In this document: one piece after another, positions 45,120-53,563 of the stretch
How the letters are laid out: each line of letters begins with the position of its first letter
Position numbering within the stretch: position 1 is the first letter of the stretch
Source of the DNA: Nitrosarchaeum sp.
Lineage (GTDB): Archaea; Thermoproteota; Nitrososphaeria; Nitrososphaerales; Nitrosopumilaceae
Assembly: GCA_003569705.1 (NCBI GenBank)
Contig: BGOU01000001.1
Location: 124,001 to 188,000 of the forward strand
Direction: 5' to 3'
Length of the DNA stretch: 64,000 nt
Translations under genes and position numbers: made by a program
The notes under the pieces: generated by a model
Told to the model about the DNA's origin: nothing
Database searches by the model: none
What the model saw: only the letters and a program-made list of their open reading frames with translations

Positions 45120-45142
45120 AGATCAGATATTTTATATGATCT
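45120..45142. promoter_or_regulatory. Palindrome around a TATA box
   Basis: AGATCA (45120-45125) and TGATCT (45137-45142) are a perfect inverted repeat enclosing the TATA sequence TTTATA (45131-45136) that precedes the PLP-rhodanese gene. A dimeric repressor could block TBP here. The downstream gene also has an AAGGAG ribosome-binding site at 45161-45166. Confidence 0.45.
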
Positions 45143-45171
45143 GTATCAGATGATGATTCAAAGGAGAAAAA

Positions 45172-46734
45172 TTGTCGGAAGAAACTAAAAATCACATTGA
45201 CAACGTTCTACTTGAACGCTTTCAACAAGAGATATGGAATAAAGTACCTCATTGGGAAGAGAATCAAGGCGAAATGAAGATTGTTAACGCAACACCGCTA
45301 ATTGATCTTACTGAAGATTTGAAAGAATGTGCAAAAAACGTGTACAAATTAAATTTTACAGATGTAAATCTGAAAGTTTTTGGTAAGTTTGATTCTAATT
45401 TACTAACGGGTTCAATTAAAGTCAGAGCTGCGGTTCACATTATACATGATGCAATTATTACAGGAAAGCTAAAAAGTGAACAAACAATAATTGAAGCCAC
45501 TTCAGGAAACTTTGGAATAGCCCTTGGACAGGTATCAAAACTCGGACTAAGTGTAGTTTCACTTGTATCAAGAAAGTTACAGGAGGGAGTATTCAAGGAG
45601 TTGAGAAATGAGAATATACGCATCATGGATCTTGACATGGATGTCTGCCCTGCTCCTGGAATGAAAGACAATCCAAATCTTTTGGCTGCAAAAGCAACTG
45701 CTGCAAATATTCGCTCACAGTTATCTGAACTTGGATTTAACCCGGTTATTTTTGATAAAGAAATATCTGAAGTAGAATCACTTTTAGCTAAACAAGACAT
45801 CATAAATTTGGCAAAATTTCTTGCCAAAATATACGGTTTATTCTGTCCTGAACAATATGACAATGAATTGAACATTGATGTTCATAGAACTGTTACTGCC
45901 CCTGAGATAGACCAACAATTACATGAAAAAGGAAATTCATTGGCAGATTTTGAAATTGTCTGTGCATTTGGTACAGGTGGTACTTCTGGAGGTTTGAGTA
46001 GATATGTATCTGAAAAATATGGAAAAAAATCAGTGCATGTAGTTTTCCCTCCTGCTGGTCAAGATGTTGCAGGAATTAGGACAAAAGACAAGGCATCTGG
46101 CTTGAAGTTATACAGACCTGAGATATATGCTGGACAGCATGAAATAGATTTTGAGCAGGCAAAGTATCTTCTAAAGTTTTTTGTAGATAAAGGTCACGAT
46201 ATAGGCGAAAGTACCGCTCTTGCACTTTATGCGGTGATACAGATGGCAAACTTTGGTAGTGGTGGAAAATTTGTTGTTATAGTAGCCGATGGAATTCAAA
46301 AATACAAAAAAAATCTAGAAGAGATGTCAAAGAAACAAAATAGAACTCAAGTCTCTCTACAAGAAGCTGCATCAAAGGTAGATGACTATGATAGAGTGAT
46401 TTGGGTTCATACTCAGTATACTCCACGTGAAGAAGGAATAGAGATTATTGCAAAATCGCTTGGTATTGATAAAACGAAAATATCAGTACTAAAGGCAAGA
46501 GTAATAGAACAACTATTAACAACACAACAAATTCCAGAAGAGTTTAGTAAAGAACTTGAAGGTCCTAAAGGTAAATCATTGCTGATTTGTATGGCTGGAA
46601 ACACTTCATTGATGACTGTTAATGTACTTGCAGGCAAAGGTGTTATAACTGAAAGTTTGACTGGTGGAATAACAAATTTGCCTGAAGGAAAAAATAGAAA
46701 TCCATCTGAATTTATCAAAGTAGCTACAGAGTAA
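45172..46734 (+). CDS. Fold-type II PLP enzyme (cysteine synthase-like) fused to a rhodanese-like domain
   Basis: 520 residues from TTG 45172 after AAGGAG. N-terminal part about 1-390: GSIKVRAA with the PLP lysine (about 81-88), TSGNFG phosphate loop (about 105-110) and AFGTGGTSGGLSR (about 265-277), as in cysteine synthase/cystathionine beta-synthase. The C-terminal part about 405-520 ends with LLICMAGNTSLMT (rhodanese-like loop with Cys) and GGITNLP, giving a likely fusion to a sulfurtransferase-like domain. It could pass sulfur from or to the PLP domain. The rhodanese half is diverged. Regulation by the palindromic promoter is possible. Confidence 0.7.
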   Translation: MSEETKNHIDNVLLERFQQEIWNKVPHWEENQGEMKIVNATPLIDLTEDLKECAKNVYKLNFTDVNLKVFGKFDSNLLTGSIKVRAAVHIIHDAIITGKLKSEQTIIEATSGNFGIALGQVSKLGLSVVSLVSRKLQEGVFKELRNENIRIMDLDMDVCPAPGMKDNPNLLAAKATAANIRSQLSELGFNPVIFDKEISEVESLLAKQDIINLAKFLAKIYGLFCPEQYDNELNIDVHRTVTAPEIDQQLHEKGNSLADFEIVCAFGTGGTSGGLSRYVSEKYGKKSVHVVFPPAGQDVAGIRTKDKASGLKLYRPEIYAGQHEIDFEQAKYLLKFFVDKGHDIGESTALALYAVIQMANFGSGGKFVVIVADGIQKYKKNLEEMSKKQNRTQVSLQEAASKVDDYDRVIWVHTQYTPREEGIEIIAKSLGIDKTKISVLKARVIEQLLTTQQIPEEFSKELEGPKGKSLLICMAGNTSLMTVNVLAGKGVITESLTGGITNLPEGKNRNPSEFIKVATE

Positions 46735-46739
46735 TAATC

Positions 46740-47195
46740 TTGAAGTGTCTATCAGTATCTCAACCTTTTGCAGATTTAATAATATCTGGACAAAAAACAA
46801 TAGAATTAAGAAGATGGAATACAAATTTTCGGGGAGAATTTTTTATTCATGCTCCAATTAAAATAAGAGTAGAAGACTGCAAGAGATTAAAAATTACAAA
46901 AAAATTAGTTACAGGGGCAATTATTGGAAAAGCTGAGCTTTATGATGTAAAAAAATATAATTCATCAAAAGAAGTAAAAATAGATCAAAAATTTCATCTA
47001 TCTTCAAAAAATTTTCAAGATAAAACTTTTGGATTCAAGATAAAAAATGCAAAATCATTAAGAATTCCAATTCCATGTAAAGGACAATTAGGATTCTTTG
47101 ATGTAGAAATATCAAAAGCAAGGATCAAAAACAAAGACATTGTAAATGACATCATAGATGAAGAATATCGCTATCAGTGGATTGGACATCATTGA
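46740..47195 (+). CDS. ASCH-domain protein
   Basis: 151 residues from TTG 46740, starting 5 bases after the PLP gene's stop. KCLSVSQPFADLIISGQKTIELR (about 2-24) is the hallmark of ASCH, a PUA-like RNA-binding fold; the GKAELYDV strand and KGQLGFFDVEI complete it. Its target is unknown. Confidence 0.85.
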   Translation: MKCLSVSQPFADLIISGQKTIELRRWNTNFRGEFFIHAPIKIRVEDCKRLKITKKLVTGAIIGKAELYDVKKYNSSKEVKIDQKFHLSSKNFQDKTFGFKIKNAKSLRIPIPCKGQLGFFDVEISKARIKNKDIVNDIIDEEYRYQWIGHH

Positions 47196-47256
47196 GATAC
47201 AAGAATCTAAAAAAATGGACTAGCATATATAAAGAGCCTATTTAAAGTCGGACTAG

Positions 47257-47820
47257 ATGCCTCAAACAAAGCCTATTGTTAGTGTTGAAAATGTAGTTGC
47301 ATCAGCATCAGTAGACCAAAAAATTGATCTTAACGAAATAACTGCAAAATTTCCAGATACAGAATATCATCCTGAACAATTTCCAGGGCTGGTATTTAGA
47401 TTACAAAATCCAAGAACTGCGACACTGATTTTCAGAACTGGAAAAATGGTATGTACTGGTGCAAAATCAGAAGAAATGGCAATCAAAGCAGTCAACACAG
47501 TCGTTCAAAAACTACGAAAAGGTAAAATCAAAATTAAAAATGATGCTGTAATTACAGTTCAAAATATTGTAGCAGCAATCAACCTAGGCGGTAAAATTCA
47601 CTTAGAAAAAGCAGCCAGAACACTACCAAGAAGCATGTATGAGCCTGAACAATTTCCAGGATTAATTCATAGAATGTTAGACCCAAAAACGGTCATATTG
47701 TTATTTGCCTCAGGAAAGCTAGTTTGTACTGGTGCAAAAAAAGAATCAGATGTATATCGCTCTGTTCATAATTTACATGCATTATTAGAAGAAAAAAATC
47801 TAATGATATATGATCAGTAA
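47257..47820 (+). CDS. tbp: TATA-binding protein
   Basis: 187 residues, two direct repeats of about 90 residues each: VENVVASASVDQKIDL ... EQFPGLVFRLQNP ... GKMVCTGAKSEE, then VQNIVAAINLGGKIHL ... EQFPGLIHRML ... GKLVCTGAKKE. It is the general transcription factor that recognises the TATA boxes described in this window. Confidence 0.98.
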   Translation: MPQTKPIVSVENVVASASVDQKIDLNEITAKFPDTEYHPEQFPGLVFRLQNPRTATLIFRTGKMVCTGAKSEEMAIKAVNTVVQKLRKGKIKIKNDAVITVQNIVAAINLGGKIHLEKAARTLPRSMYEPEQFPGLIHRMLDPKTVILLFASGKLVCTGAKKESDVYRSVHNLHALLEEKNLMIYDQ

Positions 47821-47865
47821 AAACAGTTCTTATATTCAAATTAATCATAAAAAATTTAACAATAA

Positions 47866-48087
47866 TTGACTGAAGATATTTTTGAAAAAGAAAAGATTGG
47901 ACTTACTCCTGAGGAGGGGTTTGATTTAGTTGGAATTGATTATTTTGCAGATTCTGATAATCAATTGTATTTAGTAGAGCATTTTGAAATGTATCAAGAT
48001 GCATTAAATGCAAAAAAAGAACGTAAAAATTCAGAAGATTATTTTATTTTGTACAGAGGTGCAGGAGGAGAATACTTGTGTCGATAG
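47866..48087 (+). CDS. Hypothetical acidic protein, 73 residues
   Basis: TTG start; acidic, ending YRGAGGEYLCR. Motif-free. It follows TBP by about 45 bases on the same strand and may be co-transcribed. Unknown function. Confidence 0.5.
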   Translation: MTEDIFEKEKIGLTPEEGFDLVGIDYFADSDNQLYLVEHFEMYQDALNAKKERKNSEDYFILYRGAGGEYLCR

Positions 48088-48159
48088 ATCGCAAAAAATA
48101 TTACAGCTTTATTTAATTTTACAAACTATCTTATCATTGACTATACAAATTCATATTCA

Positions 48160-48747
48160 GTGACAGATAAAACCACAGATTTGATTGATACATTTTATGA
48201 TAAAGAAAAAGTCATTCAGAACAACTCAAATTCACAACAAATTATTAGAAAAAGTCCTAAAGCAAAATATCAAATTTTTGATGAGGTAGAATTTACTCGT
48301 GGCAGAGAGATACTAGGAGATCTAATAGTTCATGGCATGATAGCCTCAGGAGGGACGGATATAGATTGGTTAATTGAGCACAATGGTTGTTTTATCATAC
48401 TAGAATTCAAGGGATTTCATAATGACAAGATCAACATTGCAAAAGGACAAATGATTGCATATGAAAAATTACATGAGAAATTAAATCAAGCTACAAAGTG
48501 TAATCTGTATATTGTAGGTTGTGACAACATAGATTTTTCAAATCCAGATGCGACAATTTGGATTTTTGAAATGAAACAATGGAAGATGGGGGCAATTCCA
48601 AAAAATACAAGTGATATTTTTGGTGATGATTCAGGAAAACAAAATAAATTCATTGTTTATCGTGAGTATATGGAAGAGATCAGCATAGAAAAGCTAAGAG
48701 AAATAATAGATTTGCATTGGAAAGATTTTGAAAAAATTATGCCCTAA
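48160..48747 (+). CDS. Hypothetical protein with PD-(D/E)XK nuclease-like signature
   Basis: 195 residues from GTG 48160. The segment GGTDIDWLIEHNGCFIILEFKGFH (about 63-86 region: Asp, then E-x-K within ILEFKG) followed by a helix (KGQMIAYEKLHEKLN) has the order of a PD-(D/E)XK core. Such folds cut or bind DNA/RNA. No partner methylase or toxin gene is adjacent. Its end overlaps the next convergent gene. Confidence 0.6.
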   Translation: MTDKTTDLIDTFYDKEKVIQNNSNSQQIIRKSPKAKYQIFDEVEFTRGREILGDLIVHGMIASGGTDIDWLIEHNGCFIILEFKGFHNDKINIAKGQMIAYEKLHEKLNQATKCNLYIVGCDNIDFSNPDATIWIFEMKQWKMGAIPKNTSDIFGDDSGKQNKFIVYREYMEEISIEKLREIIDLHWKDFEKIMP

Positions 48748-49432
48748 AAGAAAATGTTTTTGATGTTGTTTCCAAATTATTTTCTACTTTTATTGTAAAT
48801 GTACCAGGTTTATCCCATCCAGGACCTCCAGCTATTGCCAATGTAGAAAATTTACCATCATTTTTTACAGAAATTTGTTCAGACCAAACTAATTTACCAT
48901 CTTGATTTTCTATTGATAGATTTATTTTTCCAGCAGCATTAGATGTTCCACTAATTGAAATAATATCACCTTTTTGATATGCATCTAAATCAGTTTGAAT
49001 TAAAAGAGTAGATGATGAATCTATAGGAATCTTAGGGTCATCAGATTCAATATAAGAAATTCCAGAAAAAGATGCACCAATTATAACTATTATTGCAAGT
49101 ATTGCTCCACCTATGCCTAACAACATTTTTGTATTTTTAGATTTCAACTTTACAGTTCGCGGATATGTTATTTGAGAGGTTTCAATGTTTTGTGATGTCG
49201 GTTTTGAAAATACCATATTTGGAATAATGGGTTTTTTTTCAGCATGTTGATTTTCTTCAACCTCAGGTACTCTACCAAGATATTTTTCTGCTAATTTTCG
49301 AACATAATTTCTCTCATAATTACTAATTACTTCATTATTTTCACAAGCTCTACAAATTTGTTTTAGTATACGCTCATCACCCTTTTCTTTATCCAATAAG
49401 GTTTTGACATCATCAATGAGTGGATCGGGCAT
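48737..49432 (-). CDS. Membrane-anchored protein with outer immunoglobulin-like domain
   Basis: 231 residues: cytoplasmic N-terminal 100 residues with an acidic/helical start (about 1-50) and linker, a single transmembrane helix (about 104-124, MLLGIGGAILAIIVIIG) and a beta-rich outer domain (YQKGDIISISGTS ... GTFTIKVEN). It may bridge cell interior and S-layer. No catalytic motif. Confidence 0.6.
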   Translation of the reverse strand: MPDPLIDDVKTLLDKEKGDERILKQICRACENNEVISNYERNYVRKLAEKYLGRVPEVEENQHAEKKPIIPNMVFSKPTSQNIETSQITYPRTVKLKSKNTKMLLGIGGAILAIIVIIGASFSGISYIESDDPKIPIDSSSTLLIQTDLDAYQKGDIISISGTSNAAGKINLSIENQDGKLVWSEQISVKNDGKFSTLAIAGGPGWDKPGTFTIKVENNLETTSKTFSFRA

Positions 49433-49573
49433 GCGTGTTTTATTCTCCTATTGGATTATTTATGAAGTTACCTTGTTTAAGATTACTGAGAATTAATACA
49501 AATAGGCTCAAATATTATGTTAGAAAAACTAGATCTCAAGTCCTATTGAATGAAATTCCTCAAATGCACACAA

Positions 49574-49750
49574 TTATCTAGAATAAATTTTTTGAGCTTG
49601 GATTATCACAGTTCGAATGTAATCTTTTGCAGTAACATCAGATACGCCCATCTGTTTTACTTTTTGATATAGATCATATTCTTTTGGATTACTCAAATAA
49701 TACTTTAAAAGATAATTGAGTCTATGTGACCTTTTCTCATCACTTTTCAT
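49574..49750 (-). CDS. Small helical protein, 58 residues, HTH-like
   Basis: ATG 49750 to TAA 49574. The sequence RLNYLLKYYLSNPKEYDLYQ, then GVSDVTAKDYIRTVI shows a helix-turn-helix-like rhythm with basic charge, and YSR ends it. No homologue recognised. It fills the otherwise empty 49433-49876 gap; the remainder shows only promoter-like A/T-rich sequence. Confidence 0.5.
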   Translation of the reverse strand: MKSDEKRSHRLNYLLKYYLSNPKEYDLYQKVKQMGVSDVTAKDYIRTVIIQAQKIYSR

Positions 49751-49876
49751 GATTATGCTTTTTTCATGTGCTAAAAAGGCCAGAGGATAATAGTATAACC
49801 AGTTGATCTTAATGTATCATAAAATTTGAATAAAAACATATGATCTTTTTTAAATAATAGAAATTTAGGGAAACAA

Positions 49877-50218
49877 ATGAAACGAATTGAAGCAACTATT
49901 CAAACCGATAAAACAGGTCCAGTTTCTGATGCTATCAAAGAGATGGTTGGTGGATATACCATATTAGAAGGAAATGGTAGGGGTTCCGGTCAAAGACAAA
50001 CCATTCGAGGGGGAAGAGGAACAGGTACTTTTGTCGCAGAATACAATAAAGTTGCAACTGTTAGTACAATTGTAGATGATTCAAAAGTAGATGCAGTGAT
50101 CAAGGCAATTTCTGATGCAGCATTTTCAGGAAAGGCAGGAGATGGAATAATTGTTGTATCCACAGTTGATGATGTTCTAAATATTGCGTCAAAAAAGAGA
50201 GGTTCAGAAGCCCTCTAA
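49877..50218 (+). CDS. PII-like signal protein
   Basis: 113 residues. Fold landmarks (MKRIEATIQ, FSGKAGDGIIVVSTVDDVLNIA and the tail KRGSEAL) are PII/GlnK. However, the T-loop (about 38-54) lacks the canonical Tyr51 for uridylylation, and Lys90 of the effector site is Ile. It probably still senses ATP/ADP or another small molecule and regulates nitrogen uptake or another partner. No amtB gene is adjacent. Confidence 0.85.
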   Translation: MKRIEATIQTDKTGPVSDAIKEMVGGYTILEGNGRGSGQRQTIRGGRGTGTFVAEYNKVATVSTIVDDSKVDAVIKAISDAAFSGKAGDGIIVVSTVDDVLNIASKKRGSEAL

Positions 50219-50294
50219 TCATTTTCTTTTAATCAAAATACAATATGATTATTAGAAGACAATAATTTTAAAGCAGTCTAAAAAAGAAAAGCCA

Positions 50295-50549
50295 TTGAAG
50301 GGACTTTATTGGCTCATTTTAGGACTCTGTGTTTGGTTTATTCCAACTATAATTTTTCAAATAATTGTCACATCTGAGGATTCAGTAAAAACTGCTGAAG
50401 AGGCAGTGTCTGAGATTCCAAAAGAATTTGTAATTATTCTATTTATAGTAACTTTACCAATCATAGTTAAAGGCGTAATCACAACGCGTAAAGAACGTAA
50501 AGCATCAAGGGATGAAGATTCTAGAAAAAATAAGAAATCCAAGAAATAG
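50295..50549 (+). CDS. Small membrane protein, 84 residues
   Basis: TTG start. Two hydrophobic helices (LYWLILGLCVWFIPTIIFQII and VIILFIVTLPIIVKGVI) and a strongly basic C-terminal tail (KERKASRDEDSRKNKK), hence inside. No motif is known. Single gene after the PII-like gene. Confidence 0.5.
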   Translation: MKGLYWLILGLCVWFIPTIIFQIIVTSEDSVKTAEEAVSEIPKEFVIILFIVTLPIIVKGVITTRKERKASRDEDSRKNKKSKK

Positions 50550-50558
50550 TACAATCAA

Positions 50559-50624
50559 CTGAGAGGATAACAATTGTTCCTCTCAGTGAGGTATCCCTTT
50601 GGGGGACATGTTTGTTGAAGGGAT
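50559..50624. other. Two consecutive stable inverted repeats
   Basis: CTGAGAGGA (50559-50567) and TCCTCTCAG (50578-50586) form a perfect 9-bp stem. ATCCCTT (50593-50599) and AAGGGAT (50618-50624) form a second of 7 bp. No coding frame explains them, and GC is higher than flanks. They may be a folded RNA or a transcription end; no U-rich tail follows either stem. A TATA-like AGTATAAAAG at 50642-50651 may start another transcript. Confidence 0.5.
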
Positions 50625-50820
50625 AGCCAGTTATTACAATCCAAGTATAAAAGCGAATGATTTTGCTATTTTGAAAAATCCTCAGATGGGTTTAACATTA
50701 TGCCTAATTTACCTTGATTTTTGGAGAATAAGAAAAATAAAAACATAGTAAAAATTAATTTGTAACTAGTAAAGATAACAAGCATGAGGTATTTTACTGT
50801 CATTAATCAGATATCAAACA

Positions 50821-51210
50821 TTGTCTAATGAAATCAATGATAATTTTTACCAACAAAAACTAGATGAAATTTTTGAGGAACAAGATATCAGATTTGCGGG
50901 ATTTGTAAATGTTGAAGGAAATTTGATAAAAGGTAAATTCAGAGATGAGATTGTTCCATTTGAAACGGATGAAGAACAACAGAAAATATTCAGAGAATTA
51001 GCATACAGAGTATCTACCAGAAAACATTTCGATTATTCTATGGGTCCAGTAAAATATTCAGCTTCACGACGTGAAAAATTAGTCATGATGAGTTTTCCAT
51101 TAAAGAATAGCATTCTTTTAATCACAACAGAACCAAATGTGAACATAGATAGAATAGCATACAAAATTATTCAAATTCTTGGAAAAGAATGGTGGGAATT
51201 TTCTGAATAA
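50821..51210 (+). CDS. Roadblock-like small protein, unknown function
   Basis: 129 residues from TTG 50821. The pattern (DIRFAGFVNVEGNLI then VKYSASRREKLVMMSFPL and ILLITTEPNVN) resembles longin/roadblock-like folds. Similar proteins are common in ammonia-oxidising archaea, but the function is unknown to me. Confidence 0.6.
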   Translation: MSNEINDNFYQQKLDEIFEEQDIRFAGFVNVEGNLIKGKFRDEIVPFETDEEQQKIFRELAYRVSTRKHFDYSMGPVKYSASRREKLVMMSFPLKNSILLITTEPNVNIDRIAYKIIQILGKEWWEFSE

Positions 51211-51304
51211 TAAAATAATGATTAAACTACTAAAAAGCAAGAATGTACATAAAATTACATATGCATAAATTCATTCAGATTTAGGTTCAAAATTAAACAA
51301 ATTT

Positions 51305-51574
51305 TTGAAAAAAACAGAATCGGGTAATAAATCAGGACATGTAATTACTAATGTGACAATAAAAACTAGATACATCTTTGGTTGTAATCACAATAATAGA
51401 AATATTTCATCTACTATGATTTTTGAAAGAGGGTTAGAGATTCCAGCTATTTTTTGTGATAAGTGTGTTACAATTTGCGATATTTGTCTTGAGAAAATAA
51501 AAACAAAAGTATACGATAAACTTGAACTGTGTGAAAAATGTTATCTCAATGTTATAAAAATTGCAAAGTGTTAA
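51305..51574 (+). CDS. Small Cys-rich zinc-binding protein
   Basis: 89 residues from TTG 51305. Cys pairs CDKC, CDIC and CEKC are spaced as tandem zinc ribbons (about 50-80) behind a C-x-H start (FGCNHNN). The last Cys is at the C-terminus. Likely a structural zinc protein. It overlaps the convergent tandem-RAM gene by 4 bases. Confidence 0.65.
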   Translation: MKKTESGNKSGHVITNVTIKTRYIFGCNHNNRNISSTMIFERGLEIPAIFCDKCVTICDICLEKIKTKVYDKLELCEKCYLNVIKIAKC

Positions 51575-52098
51575 GATTCTTGTTCTATAATGACATTTAA
51601 TGTCATAGTAGTTCTGACATGAGGTAATTTCCTAATGGCCTTAGTAATTATATTCTCCAATGTTTTGTATTCTGATGTTTCAATTTTACAAATAATATCA
51701 TAGTATCCAAATACCACATCAGCTTCTTTTACTTCTGGAATGTGACTCAGATTTTTTAAAATATTGTATTCTTCTCCTTTATCACTATGAATAACAACAT
51801 ATGCTTGAATATTGTTTTTACCAAGCATTGCTCCAATGAGTCTTTCAGATGTTCGAAACAGTTCTTCACTTTCTGCGCGTGTAAGAGTCACTGTGGAATG
51901 GATTTTAGGCATTTTACGTATTACATTTGTAACGGTTTTTTGAATTTTTTCCTCAGAGTCTGATTCTACTTTTGCAATAATATCATAAAGACCAAGTGTA
52001 CCATGTACTTCTGTGACATTATCAACTGTTTTTAGTGATGAAATTACAGTTTTTTCTGAACCTAGATCACAGTTTATCAGAACATATGCTTTTGTCAA
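51571..52098 (-). CDS. Tandem Lrp/AsnC effector-domain protein
   Basis: 175 residues consisting of two RAM domains (about 1-75 and about 95-172) without any helix-turn-helix: first TKAYVLINCDLGSEKT ... VHGTLGLYDIIAKVES, second IQAYVVIHSDKGEEYN ... VVFGYYDIICKIET. Likely arose by duplication of the single-domain protein, whose gene is adjacent at 52113-52361. Effector-only proteins may compete with full Lrp-type regulators for partner binding. Confidence 0.85.
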   Translation of the reverse strand: MTKAYVLINCDLGSEKTVISSLKTVDNVTEVHGTLGLYDIIAKVESDSEEKIQKTVTNVIRKMPKIHSTVTLTRAESEELFRTSERLIGAMLGKNNIQAYVVIHSDKGEEYNILKNLSHIPEVKEADVVFGYYDIICKIETSEYKTLENIITKAIRKLPHVRTTMTLNVIIEQES

Positions 52099-52112
52099 TT
52101 AACAGACTTCCA

Positions 52113-52361
52113 TTATTGTTGTCCTTCTATTCCCATTAAAGTTAATGTTGATCTAATTTTTGGGATTTTTCTAATCTTCCAAGTTATAATTTCACGTAAT
52201 GTTTCAACTTGTTTTGATTCTACCTTTGCCAATATGTCATAGGCACCAAATATGCCATGCACTTCTGCAACTCCTATGGATTTTAATTCTGAAATTACTG
52301 ATTCCTCAGAACCTAGATCACAGTTTATCAGAACATATGCTGTTGCCAATTTATCACTCAT
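52113..52361 (-). CDS. Stand-alone Lrp/AsnC effector (RAM) domain protein
   Basis: 82 residues, one RAM domain (ATAYVLINCDLGSEES, VHGIFGAYDILAKVES, TLTLMGIEGQQ). Closely similar to the protein at 18863-19102. Located 14 bases upstream of the tandem-domain gene, probably in one operon. Confidence 0.87.
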   Translation of the reverse strand: MSDKLATAYVLINCDLGSEESVISELKSIGVAEVHGIFGAYDILAKVESKQVETLREIITWKIRKIPKIRSTLTLMGIEGQQ

Positions 52362-52518
52362 CTCCTATTTTCATACTTCTAGTATCATCTTAAAATATAT
52401 AAGAATAATCTAATTTACTTAAATATCAACTACTAAAAGAAAGAGAAAATAGTAATTGCACAGTTATTAAAAATCAGATTAAATTTAAAGTTGTAATAAA
52501 ATATTCTAAATGAATCAT

Positions 52519-53484
52519 CTATGAAAATAAAATATATGCATCATTCATAATTTTTTCAAGCTGTGTAATATTTTTTGATGCTGATATTTTTGGTCGAAGT
52601 TTGGCACCACCTGTCATTCCTTTAGTAAATCTCATTGCCTGACCTTTAATGTTTGAAAATTTTATGTTGTATTCAGTGGTAAGCTGAAGATATTCAAAAA
52701 ATGAATCCAGTTTATCTTTTAATGAATATTGTTTATAAGTTCCAGTTTTCAAATAATCATTAATTTGTTCAAATAAAAACGGATTTCCCATTGCACCTCT
52801 ACCAATCATAACATAATCACAGCCAGTTTGATCAATCATTGTTTTAGCATCTTCAGGAGTTTTTATATCGCCATTACCCACTATAGGTATATTGGAAATT
52901 TCTTTGAGTTCTTTGATCATTTTCCAATCAGCATTACCGGAATATCCTTGAGTCACAGTTCTTGGATGAAGGGTAATCATTTGTATTCCCTCATCTTCTG
53001 CAATTTGTGCAATTTCTTTGAAAAGATATCGACTTGCATCAGTAACTCCTGAGCGAATCTTTAGAGTAACGGGTTTTTTTACTGCGTTTACTAGAGTGCT
53101 AAAAATTTGTTGGGTGAGATTAATTTCTTGTAAAAGTGCCCCACCTGCCATTTGCTGTGTTATGTGTGGTGCTGGACAACCCATATTGTAATCAATTATA
53201 TCAAAAAATGGTTCTACGATCTTTGCAGCTTTTTCTAATGCTAAAAGATCGGAGCCAAATAATTGAACGGAAAGAGGTCTTTCTTTTTCAGAGTATTCTA
53301 AAAATTCCTGAATAGTTTTCTTGTTTTCTTTTAGTTGTTGTTCTTTTGCAATTATACTATGAATACTAGTAAATTCTGTTACAACCAAACCTGCACCCAT
53401 TTTTTTACATTGTAATCTAAGAGCAGGATCACTTACTCCAGCCATTGGAGCTAAAAAGGCTCTACTTGAAAATTTGGGAAGCAT
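52519..53484 (-). CDS. dus: tRNA-dihydrouridine synthase
   Basis: 321 residues. FMN-binding TIM barrel with start FLAPMAGVSDPALRL (about 10-24), active-site NMGCPAPHI (Cys as proton donor, about 99-107), KIRSGV, HPRTVTQGYSG and GNGDIKTPEDA. It reduces uridine in the D-loop of tRNAs. Isolated gene; divergence to neighbours is normal. Confidence 0.94.
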   Translation of the reverse strand: MLPKFSSRAFLAPMAGVSDPALRLQCKKMGAGLVVTEFTSIHSIIAKEQQLKENKKTIQEFLEYSEKERPLSVQLFGSDLLALEKAAKIVEPFFDIIDYNMGCPAPHITQQMAGGALLQEINLTQQIFSTLVNAVKKPVTLKIRSGVTDASRYLFKEIAQIAEDEGIQMITLHPRTVTQGYSGNADWKMIKELKEISNIPIVGNGDIKTPEDAKTMIDQTGCDYVMIGRGAMGNPFLFEQINDYLKTGTYKQYSLKDKLDSFFEYLQLTTEYNIKFSNIKGQAMRFTKGMTGGAKLRPKISASKNITQLEKIMNDAYILFS

Positions 53485-53563
53485 TGTAACTGTTTTGATT
53501 TCTGGATATATTTATCATATTGAATTGATATTTTGTATATTTAGAAATTCAAAAACATTAATT

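Noticed and set aside
50687-50760. Possible 20-residue peptide downstream of the twin hairpins
   Set aside because: Too short and without a clear ribosome-binding site; only a TATA-like element nearby supports it.
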